64,000 nt of DNA from a bacterium 0.1xD8-71 (GCA_003612405.1 RAYR01000022.1:1-64000); one strand, 5' to 3'. Numbered from the stretch's first letter, positions 7,397 through 17,146 are shown. The notes: generated from the letters alone by a model not told the origin. A program made the numbers and translations.

Positions 7397-7434
7397 GCCG
7401 ACAGACCTATAAAGAAAGAGATCTGTCGGCTTTT
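7397..7434 (+). terminator. Intrinsic terminator
   Basis: GCCGACAGA (7397-7405) pairs with TCTGTCGGC (7422-7430) and is followed by TTTTG. It separates the broken genes from glgC. Confidence 0.75.
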
Positions 7435-7556
7435 GTATAAAATGCACATAATTTCTTGCCTTATATCAGTTTTTTTCACGAATTTTACAATTTTTCTATA
7501 AATATTTTTCGTTTTGTTATATAATAAATTTATTATAAAATAGGAGGGATCGTATT

Positions 7557-8762
7557 ATGGCAAAAGAAATGATTGCAATGCTTCTTGCCGGCGGACAAGG
7601 CTCCCGTCTTTACGCGCTGACAGAGAAGCTTGCAAAACCGGCAGTTCCTTTTGGCGGCAAGTATCGTATTATCGACTTTCCGCTTTCCAACTGCGTTAAT
7701 TCAGGTATTGATACCGTAGGTATCCTGACGCAGTATCAGCCCCTGGAGCTAAATGAATATATTGGCAATGGCCAGCCTTGGGATCTGGATCGTCTTTACG
7801 GCGGGGTACATGTACTGCCTCCCTATCAGAAGGCGCATGGGTCAGACTGGTATAAAGGCACGGCAAACGCAATTTACCAGAACATATCATTTATTGAGCG
7901 TTATGATCCGAAATATGTTATTATTCTTTCCGGCGATCAGATCTGTAAGCAGGATTACAGTGATTTCCTGGAATTCCACAAATCAAAAAATGCGGAATTC
8001 AGTGTTGCCGTTATGGAAGTTCCGTGGGAAGAGGCGCCCCGTTTTGGCCTGATGGTGGCTGATGAGAATGATAAGATCACAGAATTCCAGGAAAAGCCCA
8101 AGAACCCGAAATCAAACCTGGCTTCCATGGGAATCTATATTTTCAACTGGGATATCCTGAAGAAGTATTTGCAGGAAGATGAAGCCGATCCGAATTCGGA
8201 AAACGACTTTGGCAATAACATTATTCCCAACCTGCTTCGTGATCAACGGCAGATGTATGCATATCATTTCAATGGATACTGGAAGGATGTGGGGACGATC
8301 GCTTCCCTGTGGGAGGCAAATATGGAGGTTCTTGATCCTGAGCACAGCGGAATCAACCTTTTTGATGAAGACTGGAAGATTTACAGCCGTAATGCAGGTA
8401 TGACGGGGCATAAGATTAATGCGGGTGCGGTTGTGGAAAATGCCATGATCACTGATGGATGCCGGATCAAAGGCACGGTAAGACATTCCATACTTTTTGG
8501 AGGCGTAAAGGTGGAAGCCGGTGCGCTGGTGGAGGATGCTGTCATTATGGGCGGCACGACCATTAAGGCAGGCGCGGTTGTGCGGCACTGTATTGTGGCG
8601 GAAAATGTGACAATCTGTGAGAACGCGGTAGTAGGCGCAATGCCCAACGGGGACGAAAATGGTGTGGCTACGATTGGTTCGGGCGTTATCATAGGGGAGA
8701 ATGTTGTGATTGGCCCTGATGCGATGGTGAAGAATAATGTAGAAGGTGGTGAAGTAGAATGA
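7557..8762 (+). CDS. glgC: Glucose-1-phosphate adenylyltransferase, catalytic subunit
   Basis: Makes ADP-glucose from ATP and glucose-1-phosphate, the first committed step of bacterial glycogen synthesis. Seen: nucleotidyltransferase signature [10 protein letters not shown] at residues 9-18, [15 protein letters not shown] at 27-41, catalytic-region Asp in IILSGDQI, the FQEKPKNP motif, WKDVGTI, and a C-terminal left-handed beta-helix of hexapeptide repeats. Length of 401 matches the family. ATG 7557 has a GGAGGG site. The stop overlaps the glgD start by 4 bp (ATGA), so the two subunits are made together. A TATAAT lies at 7520-7525 but no good -35 was seen. Confidence 0.96.
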   Translation: MAKEMIAMLLAGGQGSRLYALTEKLAKPAVPFGGKYRIIDFPLSNCVNSGIDTVGILTQYQPLELNEYIGNGQPWDLDRLYGGVHVLPPYQKAHGSDWYKGTANAIYQNISFIERYDPKYVIILSGDQICKQDYSDFLEFHKSKNAEFSVAVMEVPWEEAPRFGLMVADENDKITEFQEKPKNPKSNLASMGIYIFNWDILKKYLQEDEADPNSENDFGNNIIPNLLRDQRQMYAYHFNGYWKDVGTIASLWEANMEVLDPEHSGINLFDEDWKIYSRNAGMTGHKINAGAVVENAMITDGCRIKGTVRHSILFGGVKVEAGALVEDAVIMGGTTIKAGAVVRHCIVAENVTICENAVVGAMPNGDENGVATIGSGVIIGENVVIGPDAMVKNNVEGGEVE

Positions 8763-9904
8763 TAAAATCAAGCACAAATGTAATCGGTATTATTTTCCCT
8801 AACAGTTATGACGCCCTGGTTCCGGAACTGGTCAGTGTGCGTTTGATGGCTTCCATCCCTTTTGCCAGTCGTTATCGTATTATTGATTTTATTCTGTCCA
8901 GCATGACCCACTCCGGCATTGACAATATTTCTGTGGTGGTAAACAAGAACTATCATTCCCTGATGGATCATCTGGGATCCGGCCGTGAATGGGATCTGGT
9001 CCGTAAGAACGGCGGCTTACATATTTTTCCTCCTTTTGCGGAGAAGGAAGTGGGCGGTCCCTATGTGGGGCGTGCCGGTGCGCTGGCAAATCTTCTGGAT
9101 TTCTTAAAATCTCAGAAAGAAGAATATGTGGTAATGTCAGATACCAATGTGGTGGTCAATTTTGACTTCAATGCCATGATTCAGGCGCATATGGACAGCG
9201 AGGCGGATATTACGATCGCTTATAACGAACAGGAACTGCCTGAGGAACTGCTCGATTATCAGACCAGTGACAGGATATTCTATTACACCTTTGATGTGGA
9301 ACAGGGACGTATCCGTAAAGTGTCCATTAATCCGAAGACAGAAGGCGTCCAGAATACTTCCATGAATATTTTTGTGATTGCACGTGAACTTCTGATAGAG
9401 CTTGTCAGCACCGCATATATGCAGGGACGTTCCTTCTTTATGCGCGATGTCATCATGCCTCAGCTTAGCAAATTGAATGTACAGGCATATAAGTATACAG
9501 GCTATGTGGCGCGTATCAGCGGCATGAAGAGCTATTTTGAAGAAAACATGAAGCTTCTGGATGACTACAATCTGGATGCACTGTTCTCGGCGGCTCCTAT
9601 CTATACGAAGATCCGCGGCGATAACCCGACGCACTATAAAGATGGTGCAAAGGTGCAGAATGTGATGATGGCAGACGGTTGTGTGATTGAGGGTGAAGTG
9701 GAGAACAGCGTGATTTTCCGTGGCGTTAAGATCGGCAAAGGCGCCAAGGTCAGAAACTCTATCCTGATGCAGGATACTGTGGTAGAGGCCGGTGCCAATG
9801 TGGAATATCTCATTACGGACAAGAATGTTGTCATTACAGCCGGCAAGGAGATGAAAGGCACGGATACTTTCCCGGTATATATCGAGAAATTTACAACTGT
9901 ATAG
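8759..9904 (+). CDS. glgD: Glucose-1-phosphate adenylyltransferase regulatory subunit GlgD
   Basis: Paralogue of GlgC that joins it in a heterotetramer and modulates activity; found in Firmicutes. Seen: the [17 protein letters not shown] segment, [16 protein letters not shown], and C-terminal beta-helix repeats ([18 protein letters not shown]). The phosphate-binding GGxGxRL signature is absent: residues around 10-16 read GIIFPNSYD, which is the known difference from the catalytic subunit. The 4-bp overlap with glgC implies translational coupling. 381 residues is normal for GlgD. Confidence 0.94.
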   Translation: MIKSSTNVIGIIFPNSYDALVPELVSVRLMASIPFASRYRIIDFILSSMTHSGIDNISVVVNKNYHSLMDHLGSGREWDLVRKNGGLHIFPPFAEKEVGGPYVGRAGALANLLDFLKSQKEEYVVMSDTNVVVNFDFNAMIQAHMDSEADITIAYNEQELPEELLDYQTSDRIFYYTFDVEQGRIRKVSINPKTEGVQNTSMNIFVIARELLIELVSTAYMQGRSFFMRDVIMPQLSKLNVQAYKYTGYVARISGMKSYFEENMKLLDDYNLDALFSAAPIYTKIRGDNPTHYKDGAKVQNVMMADGCVIEGEVENSVIFRGVKIGKGAKVRNSILMQDTVVEAGANVEYLITDKNVVITAGKEMKGTDTFPVYIEKFTTV

Positions 9905-9930
9905 ACGGGACATATTTTCGGCAGAAGGAC

Positions 9931-9960
9931 TGGAAGTCATACTGGAGAATATGTTATAAT
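9931..9960 (+). promoter_or_regulatory. Extended -10 promoter candidate for carbonic anhydrase
   Basis: TATAAT at 9955-9960 preceded by TG at the extended -10 position (ATGTTATAAT). The -35 region (about TGGAAG, 9931-9936) is poor, which is common with extended -10 promoters. It lies about 35 bp upstream of the start codon. Confidence 0.5.
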
Positions 9961-9995
9961 CTACTCATCAAATAATTACAGAACGGAGGCAAGCT

Positions 9996-10565
9996 ATGCA
10001 CAGTGAAAATTTATCGGCAGCAGAGGCGCTGCAAAAATTAAAGGACGGAAATCAGCGCTATATCGAGGCTGCCACAAATCCTGGAGATGTTTCACCGCAG
10101 ATCAGACAGAAAACCTGTGACGAGGGACAGAAGCCCTATGCAATCGTTGTGGCATGTTCGGATTCCCGTGTGATACCGGAAAGTATCTTTACGGCCGGAA
10201 TCGGTGAGATCTTCGTTATCCGTGTAGCGGGAAATGTTATGGATAATCATCAGTTGGGAAGCGTTGAATATGCTGCTGATCATCTTGGCTGCAAACTGGT
10301 AGTGGTACTTGGACATGAGCATTGCGGCGCGGTAGGTGCAGCGTTACAGGGCAATCCGGGAGGATTCGTCCAGTACATAACAGATGAGATTCACAGAGCT
10401 ATCGGTGATGAGAAAGATGAGTACAAGGCGTGCTGTCTGAATGTTAAGCGCGCAGTGGATTTGATCAGGGATAAGCTCGATATGAAAGATAGCGAAGACG
10501 GCGTTAAAGTATACGGTGCTTACTATCATATCGGCAGCGGTGCAGTAGATTATCTTGATATGTGA
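9996..10565 (+). CDS. Beta-class carbonic anhydrase
   Basis: Interconverts CO2 and bicarbonate in the cytoplasm. Seen: the zinc and dyad residues Cys54, Asp56 and Arg58 in CSDSR, and His107 and Cys110 in GHEHCG, all in the expected order; an N-terminal helix typical of beta-class enzymes; and 189 residues, the usual length. ATG 9996 is preceded by ACGGAGG. It has its own promoter candidate and a strong terminator, so it is probably monocistronic. Bicarbonate supply for carboxylases, including purine synthesis, is the general role. Confidence 0.93.
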   Translation: MHSENLSAAEALQKLKDGNQRYIEAATNPGDVSPQIRQKTCDEGQKPYAIVVACSDSRVIPESIFTAGIGEIFVIRVAGNVMDNHQLGSVEYAADHLGCKLVVVLGHEHCGAVGAALQGNPGGFVQYITDEIHRAIGDEKDEYKACCLNVKRAVDLIRDKLDMKDSEDGVKVYGAYYHIGSGAVDYLDM

Positions 10566-10601
10566 CAAATATATTTTGATATGTAACAGATTATTATAAC
10601 A

Positions 10602-10648
10602 GAAAAGACCACTTTGTTGCGGATTTTATGCAAAAAGTGGTCTTTTTT
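10602..10648 (+). terminator. Intrinsic terminator after carbonic anhydrase
   Basis: AAAAGACCACTTT (10603-10615) pairs with AAAGTGGTCTTTT and continues into a T7 run. Confidence 0.9.
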
Positions 10649-10680
10649 TAAAATATATTCATAAATTTCCCGAACTAATA

Positions 10681-10709
10681 TTGTAAGTAAATGAAGAATG
10701 TGTTATTCT
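10681..10709 (+). promoter_or_regulatory. Sigma-A type promoter candidate
   Basis: TTGTAA (10681-10686), 17-bp spacer, TATTCT (10704-10709), about 35 bp upstream of the 98-residue membrane protein gene. Confidence 0.5.
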
Positions 10710-10744
10710 TAACATAACAAAATAAATGTAATTGGGGGAAACGT

Positions 10745-11041
10745 ATGGATATCATTCTTGAATGGTTTACAATTATTTTTTTGGCAGTGTTTGTTGCAAG
10801 TATAGTGGTCTTCAATCTGGCCCGTCTTTTCTATGGGATTAAGTGCTTTAAAGTTGAGGACTGCTCCCAGAGAGATTGTCCTTTCCGGATATTCTGCTAT
10901 AAATATGTGGAGGCTTATACCGACGAGGATATTGAGAGGATTATGAAGATGCTGGAGGAAAAGGCCCAAAACGAGTGGAAAGATGAAATAGAGAGGGCAA
11001 AAGAGAGGGAAATGAAAGAAGAAAAGGGAAGTAAAACATGA
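10745..11041 (+). CDS. Small membrane protein with cysteine cluster (98 aa)
   Basis: Unrecognised family. Seen: an N-terminal membrane helix (residues 7-28, ILEWFTIIFLAVFVASIVVF), then a short cysteine-rich stretch with four Cys in 18 residues (CFKVEDCSQRDCPFRIFC), then a long charged helix of Glu and Lys (about 55-98) that may form a coiled coil. The Cys cluster suggests metal binding or disulfides just next to the membrane. ATG 10745 follows GGGGGAAACGT. No partner gene is adjacent, so the role is unknown. Confidence 0.7.
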   Translation: MDIILEWFTIIFLAVFVASIVVFNLARLFYGIKCFKVEDCSQRDCPFRIFCYKYVEAYTDEDIERIMKMLEEKAQNEWKDEIERAKEREMKEEKGSKT

Positions 11042-11459
11042 TTTAATGTTTGGGCTTCCGTAAAAAAGGACGCACATGAACCTGCAGAAAGAAAAAGGGG
11101 GCCGGGCGTCCTTTGTGTTAAGAAAAAGGCGAAATGGGAAAGTATAAAATAACGTATTATACGAAAAAAAGAATTAAGAAGGCGTGTGCAGGATTGTGGC
11201 ATTGTATGGCGAATATTGGCGTCATCATAAGATTTTTGGAATCTGCGGGAAATAATGAGAAATAAATAACGCATGATTTTGACTTTGAATCATGTGTTAT
11301 TTATTTGCGGAAAAACAGATAAAAAACAGGAAGAAATTTGAAAAGAAAGTAAAAGAAAAGAGGGAAAAAGCAATTCGATTTGCAATGCATAATTCAAATG
11401 TCAATAAGATGAAAATGATAAAACAGGATTTAACACAAAATAGAAAAGGAAGAACAAAA
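11042..11459. other. Gene-free interval with two inverted repeats
   Basis: Purine-rich sequence without a credible gene. A weak hairpin pairs AAAGGACGC (near 11065) with GCGTCCTTT (11106-11114) over a long loop. A stronger inverted repeat is listed separately. A short + strand frame at 11292-11546 overlaps the end of the lipoprotein gene and has no ribosome binding site. Confidence 0.5.
11261..11305. terminator. 18-bp inverted repeat, probable terminator
   Basis: AATAAATAACGCATGATT (11261-11278) pairs with 11288-11305 with a single G-T wobble and a 9-nt loop. It is AT-rich on both sides, so it could act on either strand. It lies downstream of both the 98-residue gene (+) and the lipoprotein gene (-), although 155 bp from the latter. 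Confidence 0.55.
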
Positions 11460-12524
11460 CTAATAAAGGGTCTTTACATCATGAATGGAATCTCCTGTTA
11501 TTTTAAATTCCCAGATGGAATGACCGGGGATTCTATGCTCTGTTAAATAATAATTGTTATCAATGAAAGTTACGTAATATGGCGTGCCTCCGCCAATGAA
11601 GTGTTGGTATACATCATCGTATTTTCCTTCTATCAGATGTGATAAATCGTCTGTGTGAATCATGGTGGCATAGTCCTGGTTTCCATTAATATCGGTTGAT
11701 ATTGTAATATAATAGTCATTTTCGGTTATGGTGAGCTGAATCATGCCGGCCATGGAGTCAGGAACAGGATAGGTTTCCCGAATTTCAAAGGTGCCAAGGT
11801 CTGCCCGCAGAATGGCGGGATTTCCGAGAACACCCGATACGAAATAAATATCGTTTCCGGAAATGGTGAAGGAGCGTACATAGGTGCCCGCAAGCTGTTC
11901 TATCCAATAGGTCTTGGTCAGGTGCATACGGCTGTCGCCGGGATCATGGCGGAAGAGGTACATTTCGCCGCTCATGGAACTTAAGGCATAGAAAGTCTGT
12001 GTGTTATCGTCATAGATAATATAATGCGGTCTGTTGCCGATTTCCTCAAATGTCTGGGTGTGGTAGAAGACACCGTCTTTTTTCTCAAAGATAAGGATAC
12101 GGTTGTTTTCCGTATCGTCCGCCAGATATATCAGACCGTCGCTGGCAAGCGTATGGCCTTTGCTGATCTGGTCGGTCATGACCTGCCACTGGGACAGGGG
12201 ATCTGTCAGGTTATCATGATAGATGATCTGGTCATGGTAGCAGTCTACAATAAAATACAGATTGTCCACTTTGGTGATATAGGTGGGCACGCTTAAATCA
12301 GGATAGGGGTTCATGGGAACCGAAGCGGGTGTTTGGGGAGTGAAATCTTTGCTGTTTATGTCCAGAACAATATCCGAGGCGCGCAGGGATTCTTTGCTGG
12401 CCAGGGTATCGGGCGGTTTGGGCATGGAATTATCATTGCTGCCGCAGGCGGCTGTGAGAAATGAAATTGCCAGGATAAGAAGCAGCAATAAAAGGCATGT
12501 TGTTTTTGCAGGTTTTGGATTCAT
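11460..12524 (-). CDS. Lipoprotein, beta-propeller-like, unknown function
   Basis: Start chosen at 12524, where a clear lipoprotein signal begins: Lys-rich N-terminus, long Leu stretch, lipobox LTAAC with Cys at about residue 27. An upstream in-frame start at 12608 would bury the signal behind 28 charged residues. The mature protein (about 325 residues) shows repeated short segments such as SDGLIYLADDTENNRILIFEK, ITKVDNLYFIVDCYHDQIIY and ISGNDIYFVSGV, which look like NHL or similar propeller blades. Such proteins bind ligands or partners outside the cell. Specific function is not known. Confidence 0.75.
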   Translation of the reverse strand: MNPKPAKTTCLLLLLLILAISFLTAACGSNDNSMPKPPDTLASKESLRASDIVLDINSKDFTPQTPASVPMNPYPDLSVPTYITKVDNLYFIVDCYHDQIIYHDNLTDPLSQWQVMTDQISKGHTLASDGLIYLADDTENNRILIFEKKDGVFYHTQTFEEIGNRPHYIIYDDNTQTFYALSSMSGEMYLFRHDPGDSRMHLTKTYWIEQLAGTYVRSFTISGNDIYFVSGVLGNPAILRADLGTFEIRETYPVPDSMAGMIQLTITENDYYITISTDINGNQDYATMIHTDDLSHLIEGKYDDVYQHFIGGGTPYYVTFIDNNYYLTEHRIPGHSIWEFKITGDSIHDVKTLY

Positions 12525-12711
12525 GGAGAAATTCTCTTTCTTTTTACGATGTTTATTGGTAAGATATATCATGTGTGGAACCAGTCTATATTTTACCATA
12601 AATTTCATATACTGTAACTGTTTTATGAAGGATAAAAAATACTGGTGTGTATAAATGATAGGGAAGATGTCTGTGCGTCATATCCCTGGATAAGGAGAAA
12701 GGCCAAGAGAA

Positions 12712-13866
12712 ATGACAGATGTGTCACTTGACAGGAAAGGCAAAGAAAATATCTTATCGGATGGTTATAATGCGGCTTTTGGAATCCTCTCGGCATTTGC
12801 CATTGTCATGGTGGCGGCGGGGCATCTGGGCTATAATATCCTGACAGTGGGAGATCTTTTCCCTTATTATTCCTTTCACGTGCCGCTGTTCATGTTTATT
12901 TCGGGGTATTTTTATAAAGAAGAGGAGCAGGAAAGACCAGTTGCCTATATCAAAAAGAAGGCGCGCAGACTGCTTCTGCCATATTTTATCTGGAATCTTA
13001 TCTATGGAATGATTGCCTGGGCGCTGCGGGCGTGGGGAGAATTTACTTTCGGTGAGGCAGTTTCCCTTAAGTCTTTATTGCTGGATCCTTTTCTGCATGG
13101 ATATCAGTATCTGTATAATTTCGCGGCCTGGTTCGTGCCGGTGCTTTTTCTGATTGAAATGATGAATCTGTTTCTGCGGATTGTCCTGCAAAAGCTGCGG
13201 CTACATTCTGAGTGGCTGATTCTGGCGGGGACGTTAGCGGTGGGAACGACAGTAGTATGGCTTGCGATTACCGGGCATGTATGGGGACTCTATAAGATGC
13301 CGGGAAGGATTTTGTTCCTGTTTCCCTGTTTTCAGATGGGGCAGTTCTACCGCCGGAAACTGGAGAGCCATGACAGGCTTGGAAATCTGCCCTACTTTGC
13401 GATTGTGATTGGCATACAGGTTCTCTTAAATCTGTGCTGTAACGGTCTGGCTTACAGTTGCGTGTGGTGTACGGCTTTTGCCAATGGTCCGGTGATTCCG
13501 TATGTGACAGTAGTGTCAGGAATAGCCTTCTGGCTGCGGATATCGAAGATACTGGCCTCTGTCTGCGGGCCTCATTCTGCGGTTGTCTATCTGGGACGGC
13601 ACACCTATCCGGTGATGATGCATCATATCATGGTGTTTATGCTGATTAAGATGGTGCTTGCAGGTATTGCTGCCGGCACAGGATATCTGGCGGATTTTGA
13701 TTTCGCCAGATTCTATACGGACATTGATTATTGTTATCTGGTGAAGGGGTCAGAGGCCTTTAAGATGGTTTATCTGGCGGCAGGGATTGTTGTGCCGTTA
13801 CTGTTACAGCGAGGGCTTGACCGGCTGATGCTTAAGTATAAACCAGCCTGGCGGGGTGGGAAATAA
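12712..13866 (+). CDS. Acyltransferase-3 family integral membrane protein
   Basis: Integral membrane acyltransferase that would modify a cell-surface glycan or lipid with an acyl group. Seen: the family start with His in the first helix (FAIVMVAAGHLGYN), HVPLFMFISGYFYK, a basic loop KKKARRLLLPYFIWNLIYG, and about ten hydrophobic segments, with length 384 typical. ATG 12712 follows a GGAGAAAGG site. Downstream are a small membrane protein and a family 2 glycosyltransferase, which is consistent with envelope polysaccharide modification. The acyl group and acceptor cannot be told from sequence. It is also an intact relative of the decayed gene at 6750. Confidence 0.85.
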   Translation: MTDVSLDRKGKENILSDGYNAAFGILSAFAIVMVAAGHLGYNILTVGDLFPYYSFHVPLFMFISGYFYKEEEQERPVAYIKKKARRLLLPYFIWNLIYGMIAWALRAWGEFTFGEAVSLKSLLLDPFLHGYQYLYNFAAWFVPVLFLIEMMNLFLRIVLQKLRLHSEWLILAGTLAVGTTVVWLAITGHVWGLYKMPGRILFLFPCFQMGQFYRRKLESHDRLGNLPYFAIVIGIQVLLNLCCNGLAYSCVWCTAFANGPVIPYVTVVSGIAFWLRISKILASVCGPHSAVVYLGRHTYPVMMHHIMVFMLIKMVLAGIAAGTGYLADFDFARFYTDIDYCYLVKGSEAFKMVYLAAGIVVPLLLQRGLDRLMLKYKPAWRGGK

Positions 13867-13965
13867 GAAGACTCTGCATGTTGCGGCGGGAATTGCAATC
13901 AGGGTGGGAGTATGATACTCTATTGACTATACGATGTTATATATTGGAAAAAGGGAGGAACATAG

Positions 13966-14337
13966 ATGCCGGATATGGATATGATCTGGATGCTGGTGGT
14001 TATGATATTGTGTCTGCTTGCGGGGGGACTGCTTGCCGTACAGCACTTTATGCGCTGGCATACAGTGTGTGTTTATAACTGGGACGGACAAAGATATCGG
14101 TTCTTGGGAAGAGAGTGTTTGCACAAAAGAAATGACGATTATGTCATAAATATGCGGGAACGAATTGGGGATTTGTCTTACACCACCAGATATTGCCTGT
14201 CGGCCTCCCGGGAATTTGTGAAAAGACACCGTTTTGCCGGCCTGCTTTTGCGGGCGGGGGCAAGCGAGGCGTGGCTTCCCATCGAGGAGCGGATGGTGCA
14301 GGATATCTACTATAGGAATAGCGGGCGTTGGAAATAG
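13966..14337 (+). CDS. Small membrane-anchored protein (123 aa)
   Basis: Unrecognised. One N-terminal membrane helix (about residues 7-26), then a basic cytoplasmic or extracellular domain with RYRFLGRECLHKRNDDYVIN and a C-terminal part rich in Arg and aromatic residues. ATG 13966 has an excellent AAGGGAGGAA site. It lies between the acyltransferase and the glycosyltransferase, 62 bp before the latter, and is probably in the same unit. Confidence 0.65.
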   Translation: MPDMDMIWMLVVMILCLLAGGLLAVQHFMRWHTVCVYNWDGQRYRFLGRECLHKRNDDYVINMRERIGDLSYTTRYCLSASREFVKRHRFAGLLLRAGASEAWLPIEERMVQDIYYRNSGRWK

Positions 14338-14399
14338 CAGGCGTTGCATCAGGAATCAGGTATGGCGGACAGTCGGATGCGGCAGAAAGGAAAGAGCGT

Positions 14400-15425
14400 A
14401 TGATTACAGTCAGTCTCTGTATGATCGTGAAAAATGAAGAGCAGATCTTACAAAGGTGTCTGGACAGTCTGGCCGGACTGATGGATGAGATCATCATAGT
14501 GGATACGGGATCCACCGATGCCACTAAGGAGATTTCGGCCAGATATACGGATCAGGTCTATGATTTTGTCTGGGTCAATGATTTCTCGGCGGCGCGCAAT
14601 TTTGCTTTTTCCAAGGCAAAGATGGAGTATATCTATTCGGCGGATGCGGATGAGGTGCTGGATGAGAAGAACCGGGCGGCTTTTGCGCAGCTTAAGCAGA
14701 CCCTTCTGCCGGAGATTGAGATTGTGCAGATGTACTATGCCAATCAGCTTTCCCATGGGACCATCTATAATTATGACAGGGAACTGAGACCAAAACTCTT
14801 TAAGAGAAACCGGACGTTTCAGTGGCAGGGTGCGATTCATGAGCAGGTAGGAATTACGCCTGTTATTTATGATAGTGAGATAGAGATATGTCATATGCCT
14901 CAGACGAACCATAAGGACAGGGATCTGGCGGCTTTTGCCCGGCTTGCGGCAGCGGGGGAGTCTTTGGATAAGCGGCTGCACAACATTTATGCGAAAGAGC
15001 TTTTTATTTCCGGAGAGGATAAGGATTTCCTGGCGGCGCGGGCCTTTTTCCAGGCTTCCTGTATGGACAGCGTGCGGGGAGATGAGGAGCTGAAGGAGGC
15101 GGCCTGTGTGGCGGCCCGGGCAGCACGGATTGCCGGGGATATTGAGGATTTCTTTAAATATGCCATGAAAGTGATTGCCAGTGACGGCTGTGCTGAAATC
15201 TGCTGTGAGCTGGGAGAATTTTACAGACAGAAGAAGGATTATGATGAGGCTGTGGTCTGGTATTATAACGCGGCCTACGAGACGGAGAGTATTGTAGATA
15301 TCCGCAGCGGGCGGGAGATTCCCCTGCGGGCATTGGCGGACTGTTACCGGGCTCTTGGCAATGAGGAGCAGGCGGCAGAGTATGAGAGGCTTGCCCGGGA
15401 ATCCGTGCAGGAACAGGATGTGTAA
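14400..15425 (+). CDS. Family 2 glycosyltransferase with TPR-like C-terminus
   Basis: Transfers a sugar from a nucleotide donor; acceptor unknown. Seen: SLCMIVKNEEQILQRCLDSL, then IIIVDTGSTDATKEIS and the DxD-type YSADADEVLDEKN motif for donor and metal binding, followed by a helical repeat region (about residues 180-340) resembling tetratricopeptide repeats. This domain order is that of a known group of GT2 proteins in Firmicutes. ATG 14400 is preferred (AAAGGAAAGAG); an upstream in-frame start at 14328 overlaps the preceding gene. hisC follows after 22 bp. Confidence 0.88.
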   Translation: MITVSLCMIVKNEEQILQRCLDSLAGLMDEIIIVDTGSTDATKEISARYTDQVYDFVWVNDFSAARNFAFSKAKMEYIYSADADEVLDEKNRAAFAQLKQTLLPEIEIVQMYYANQLSHGTIYNYDRELRPKLFKRNRTFQWQGAIHEQVGITPVIYDSEIEICHMPQTNHKDRDLAAFARLAAAGESLDKRLHNIYAKELFISGEDKDFLAARAFFQASCMDSVRGDEELKEAACVAARAARIAGDIEDFFKYAMKVIASDGCAEICCELGEFYRQKKDYDEAVVWYYNAAYETESIVDIRSGREIPLRALADCYRALGNEEQAAEYERLARESVQEQDV

Positions 15426-15447
15426 ACGCTCCGGAATGGGGATTCCT

Positions 15448-16548
15448 ATGACAGAGACAGGAAAGAAAGACAGGAAAGCGAGAGACAGCAGGATGAAATG
15501 GGAAGAGAATGTGCGTAAGGTGGTGCCTTATACGCCGGGAGAACAGCCGGACAGACCGGGGATTGTCAAACTGAATACCAATGAGAATCCCTATCCGCCG
15601 GCGCCGGATGTGGCTGCGGCGATAGAGAGACTTTCGACCGACAGGATGCGGCTTTATCCGGCATTTCCGGAGCAGACGGCTCTGACAGAGGAACTGGCCG
15701 GATATTATCATGTGGGAACTGACCGGATTTTCATTGGGGTAGGGTCGGATGATGTATTGTCCATGGCTTTTATGACTTTTTTCCATGGGGACAGGCCAAT
15801 TCTGTTTCCGGATATTACCTATTCTTTCTATGATGTGTGGGCTGAGGTTTATGGTATCCCCTATGAGACCAGGCCGTTGGATGAACAGTTCAGGATAAGG
15901 CCGGCGGATTATTGTCAGCCTAACGGCGGGGTAGTCTTTCCCAATCCCAACGCTCCTACGGGCGTGCTGATGGGATTAGACCAGGTGGAGGAGATTGTGG
16001 CGGCCAACCGGGATGTGGTGGTGATTGTGGACGAAGCATATATTGACTTTGGCGGGGTCAGTGCACTGCCGCTTCTGGACAGATATGATAATTTGCTGGT
16101 GGTACAGACCTTTTCCAAGTCCCGTTCCATGGCAGGTATGCGTATCGGTTATGCCATAGGCAGTCCGCAGCTGATCCGCTATCTGCATGATGTGAAATAC
16201 TCGGTCAATTCCTATACCCTCAATTATCCTACCATGGAACTGGGCGTGGAGGCGGTGCGGGATACGGCGTACTTTACATCCTGCTGTGATAAGATCATAC
16301 AGACACGGACACGGGCGGAAGAGGAGCTGACAAGGCTTGGTTTTACGTTCCCGAAGTCCTATGGTAATTTTATTTTTGCCTCTCACAAGCGTGTGCCGGC
16401 AAGGGAAATCTTTGAACATTTAAAAGAAAATGACATTTATGTCAGATATTGGAACAAGGAGCGGATTGACAATCATCTGCGCATCACCATCGGTACGGAT
16501 GAGCAGATGGAGGCTCTGTATACGGCTCTTACTGCAATCTGCGGCTGA
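15448..16548 (+). CDS. hisC: Histidinol-phosphate aminotransferase
   Basis: Pyridoxal-phosphate enzyme of histidine synthesis, converting imidazole acetol phosphate to histidinol phosphate. Seen: RKVVPYTPGEQP start, LNTNENPYPP substrate loop, FPNPNAPTGV, DEAYIDFGG, and the Schiff-base lysine in TFSKSRSMAGMRIGYA; 366 residues. The start at 15448 has GGGG 8 bp upstream; ATG 15493 (MKWEENVRKV) is an alternative that fits the family start equally well. No other his gene is nearby, so it is an isolated copy; a related aminotransferase activity, such as on aromatic amino acids, cannot be excluded. Confidence 0.88.
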   Translation: MTETGKKDRKARDSRMKWEENVRKVVPYTPGEQPDRPGIVKLNTNENPYPPAPDVAAAIERLSTDRMRLYPAFPEQTALTEELAGYYHVGTDRIFIGVGSDDVLSMAFMTFFHGDRPILFPDITYSFYDVWAEVYGIPYETRPLDEQFRIRPADYCQPNGGVVFPNPNAPTGVLMGLDQVEEIVAANRDVVVIVDEAYIDFGGVSALPLLDRYDNLLVVQTFSKSRSMAGMRIGYAIGSPQLIRYLHDVKYSVNSYTLNYPTMELGVEAVRDTAYFTSCCDKIIQTRTRAEEELTRLGFTFPKSYGNFIFASHKRVPAREIFEHLKENDIYVRYWNKERIDNHLRITIGTDEQMEALYTALTAICG

Positions 16549-16579
16549 TACAGGATGACCCGGGTAATTTCTGAAAGAA

Positions 16580-16607
16580 TTGACAGTAAAGGACATATAC
16601 TTATATT
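16580..16607 (+). promoter_or_regulatory. Sigma-A promoter
   Basis: TTGACA (16580-16585), 16-bp spacer, TATATT (16602-16607), about 25 bp before the start of the export-type membrane protein gene. Confidence 0.7.
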
Positions 16608-16631
16608 ATAAAGACTATTGGAGGATTTAGC

Positions 16632-17132
16632 ATGGAAAGTTTAGCAGTTGCATTTGCCAATACATTGGGAAAGTATGTGGCGAAAGAAGTGGTGGTTTTT
16701 ATTATCTCCATGATTCCCATTCTGGAGCTTCGCGGTGGCCTGATTGTGGCCTCTCTTTTGCAGGTGCCGATCACCACGGCCATCCCTTTTTGTATCATCG
16801 GCAATATCATTCCGATTCCGTTTATCCTGCTCTTTATCAGGCAGGTCTTTAAATGGTTAAAGAAAGTGAAATTTTTCCGCGGCATCATTGAGAAGCTGGA
16901 GAACCGTGCCATGGGGAAGAGTGACAGTATCAAGAAGTATGAATTCTGGGGATTGGTGCTCTTTGTGGGGATTCCGCTTCCGGGTACGGGCGCATGGACG
17001 GGATCGCTGATTGCGGCGCTTCTGGAGATTGATTTTAAGAAGGCGGTCCTGGCTGAGCTTCTGGGCATTGCTATCGCTACCATTATCATGTCCATCTTTT
17101 CCTATGGATTGTTGGGAGCCTTGCTTGGTTAA
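16632..17132 (+). CDS. Small multidrug-export-type membrane protein
   Basis: Matches the family annotated as putative small multidrug export proteins (COG2426-like), whose transport role is weakly established. Seen: about four or five membrane segments; the signature MIPILELRGGLIVAS (residues 30-45) and a mirrored GIPLPGTGAWTGSLIAALL (about 116-134), which suggests a DedA-like re-entrant repeat fold; 166 residues, normal for the family. ATG 16632 follows GGAGG. It has its own promoter. The substrate is unknown. Confidence 0.8.
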   Translation: MESLAVAFANTLGKYVAKEVVVFIISMIPILELRGGLIVASLLQVPITTAIPFCIIGNIIPIPFILLFIRQVFKWLKKVKFFRGIIEKLENRAMGKSDSIKKYEFWGLVLFVGIPLPGTGAWTGSLIAALLEIDFKKAVLAELLGIAIATIIMSIFSYGLLGALLG

Positions 17133-17146
17133 GAGGCAGGAGAGTT

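Noticed and set aside
9137..9940. 267-codon minus-strand frame opposite glgD
   Set aside because: Antisense to a certain gene; the frame is a by-product of codon bias.
11292..11546. 84-codon plus-strand frame
   Set aside because: Runs into the end of the lipoprotein gene on the other strand, no ribosome site, Lys-rich composition of non-coding type.
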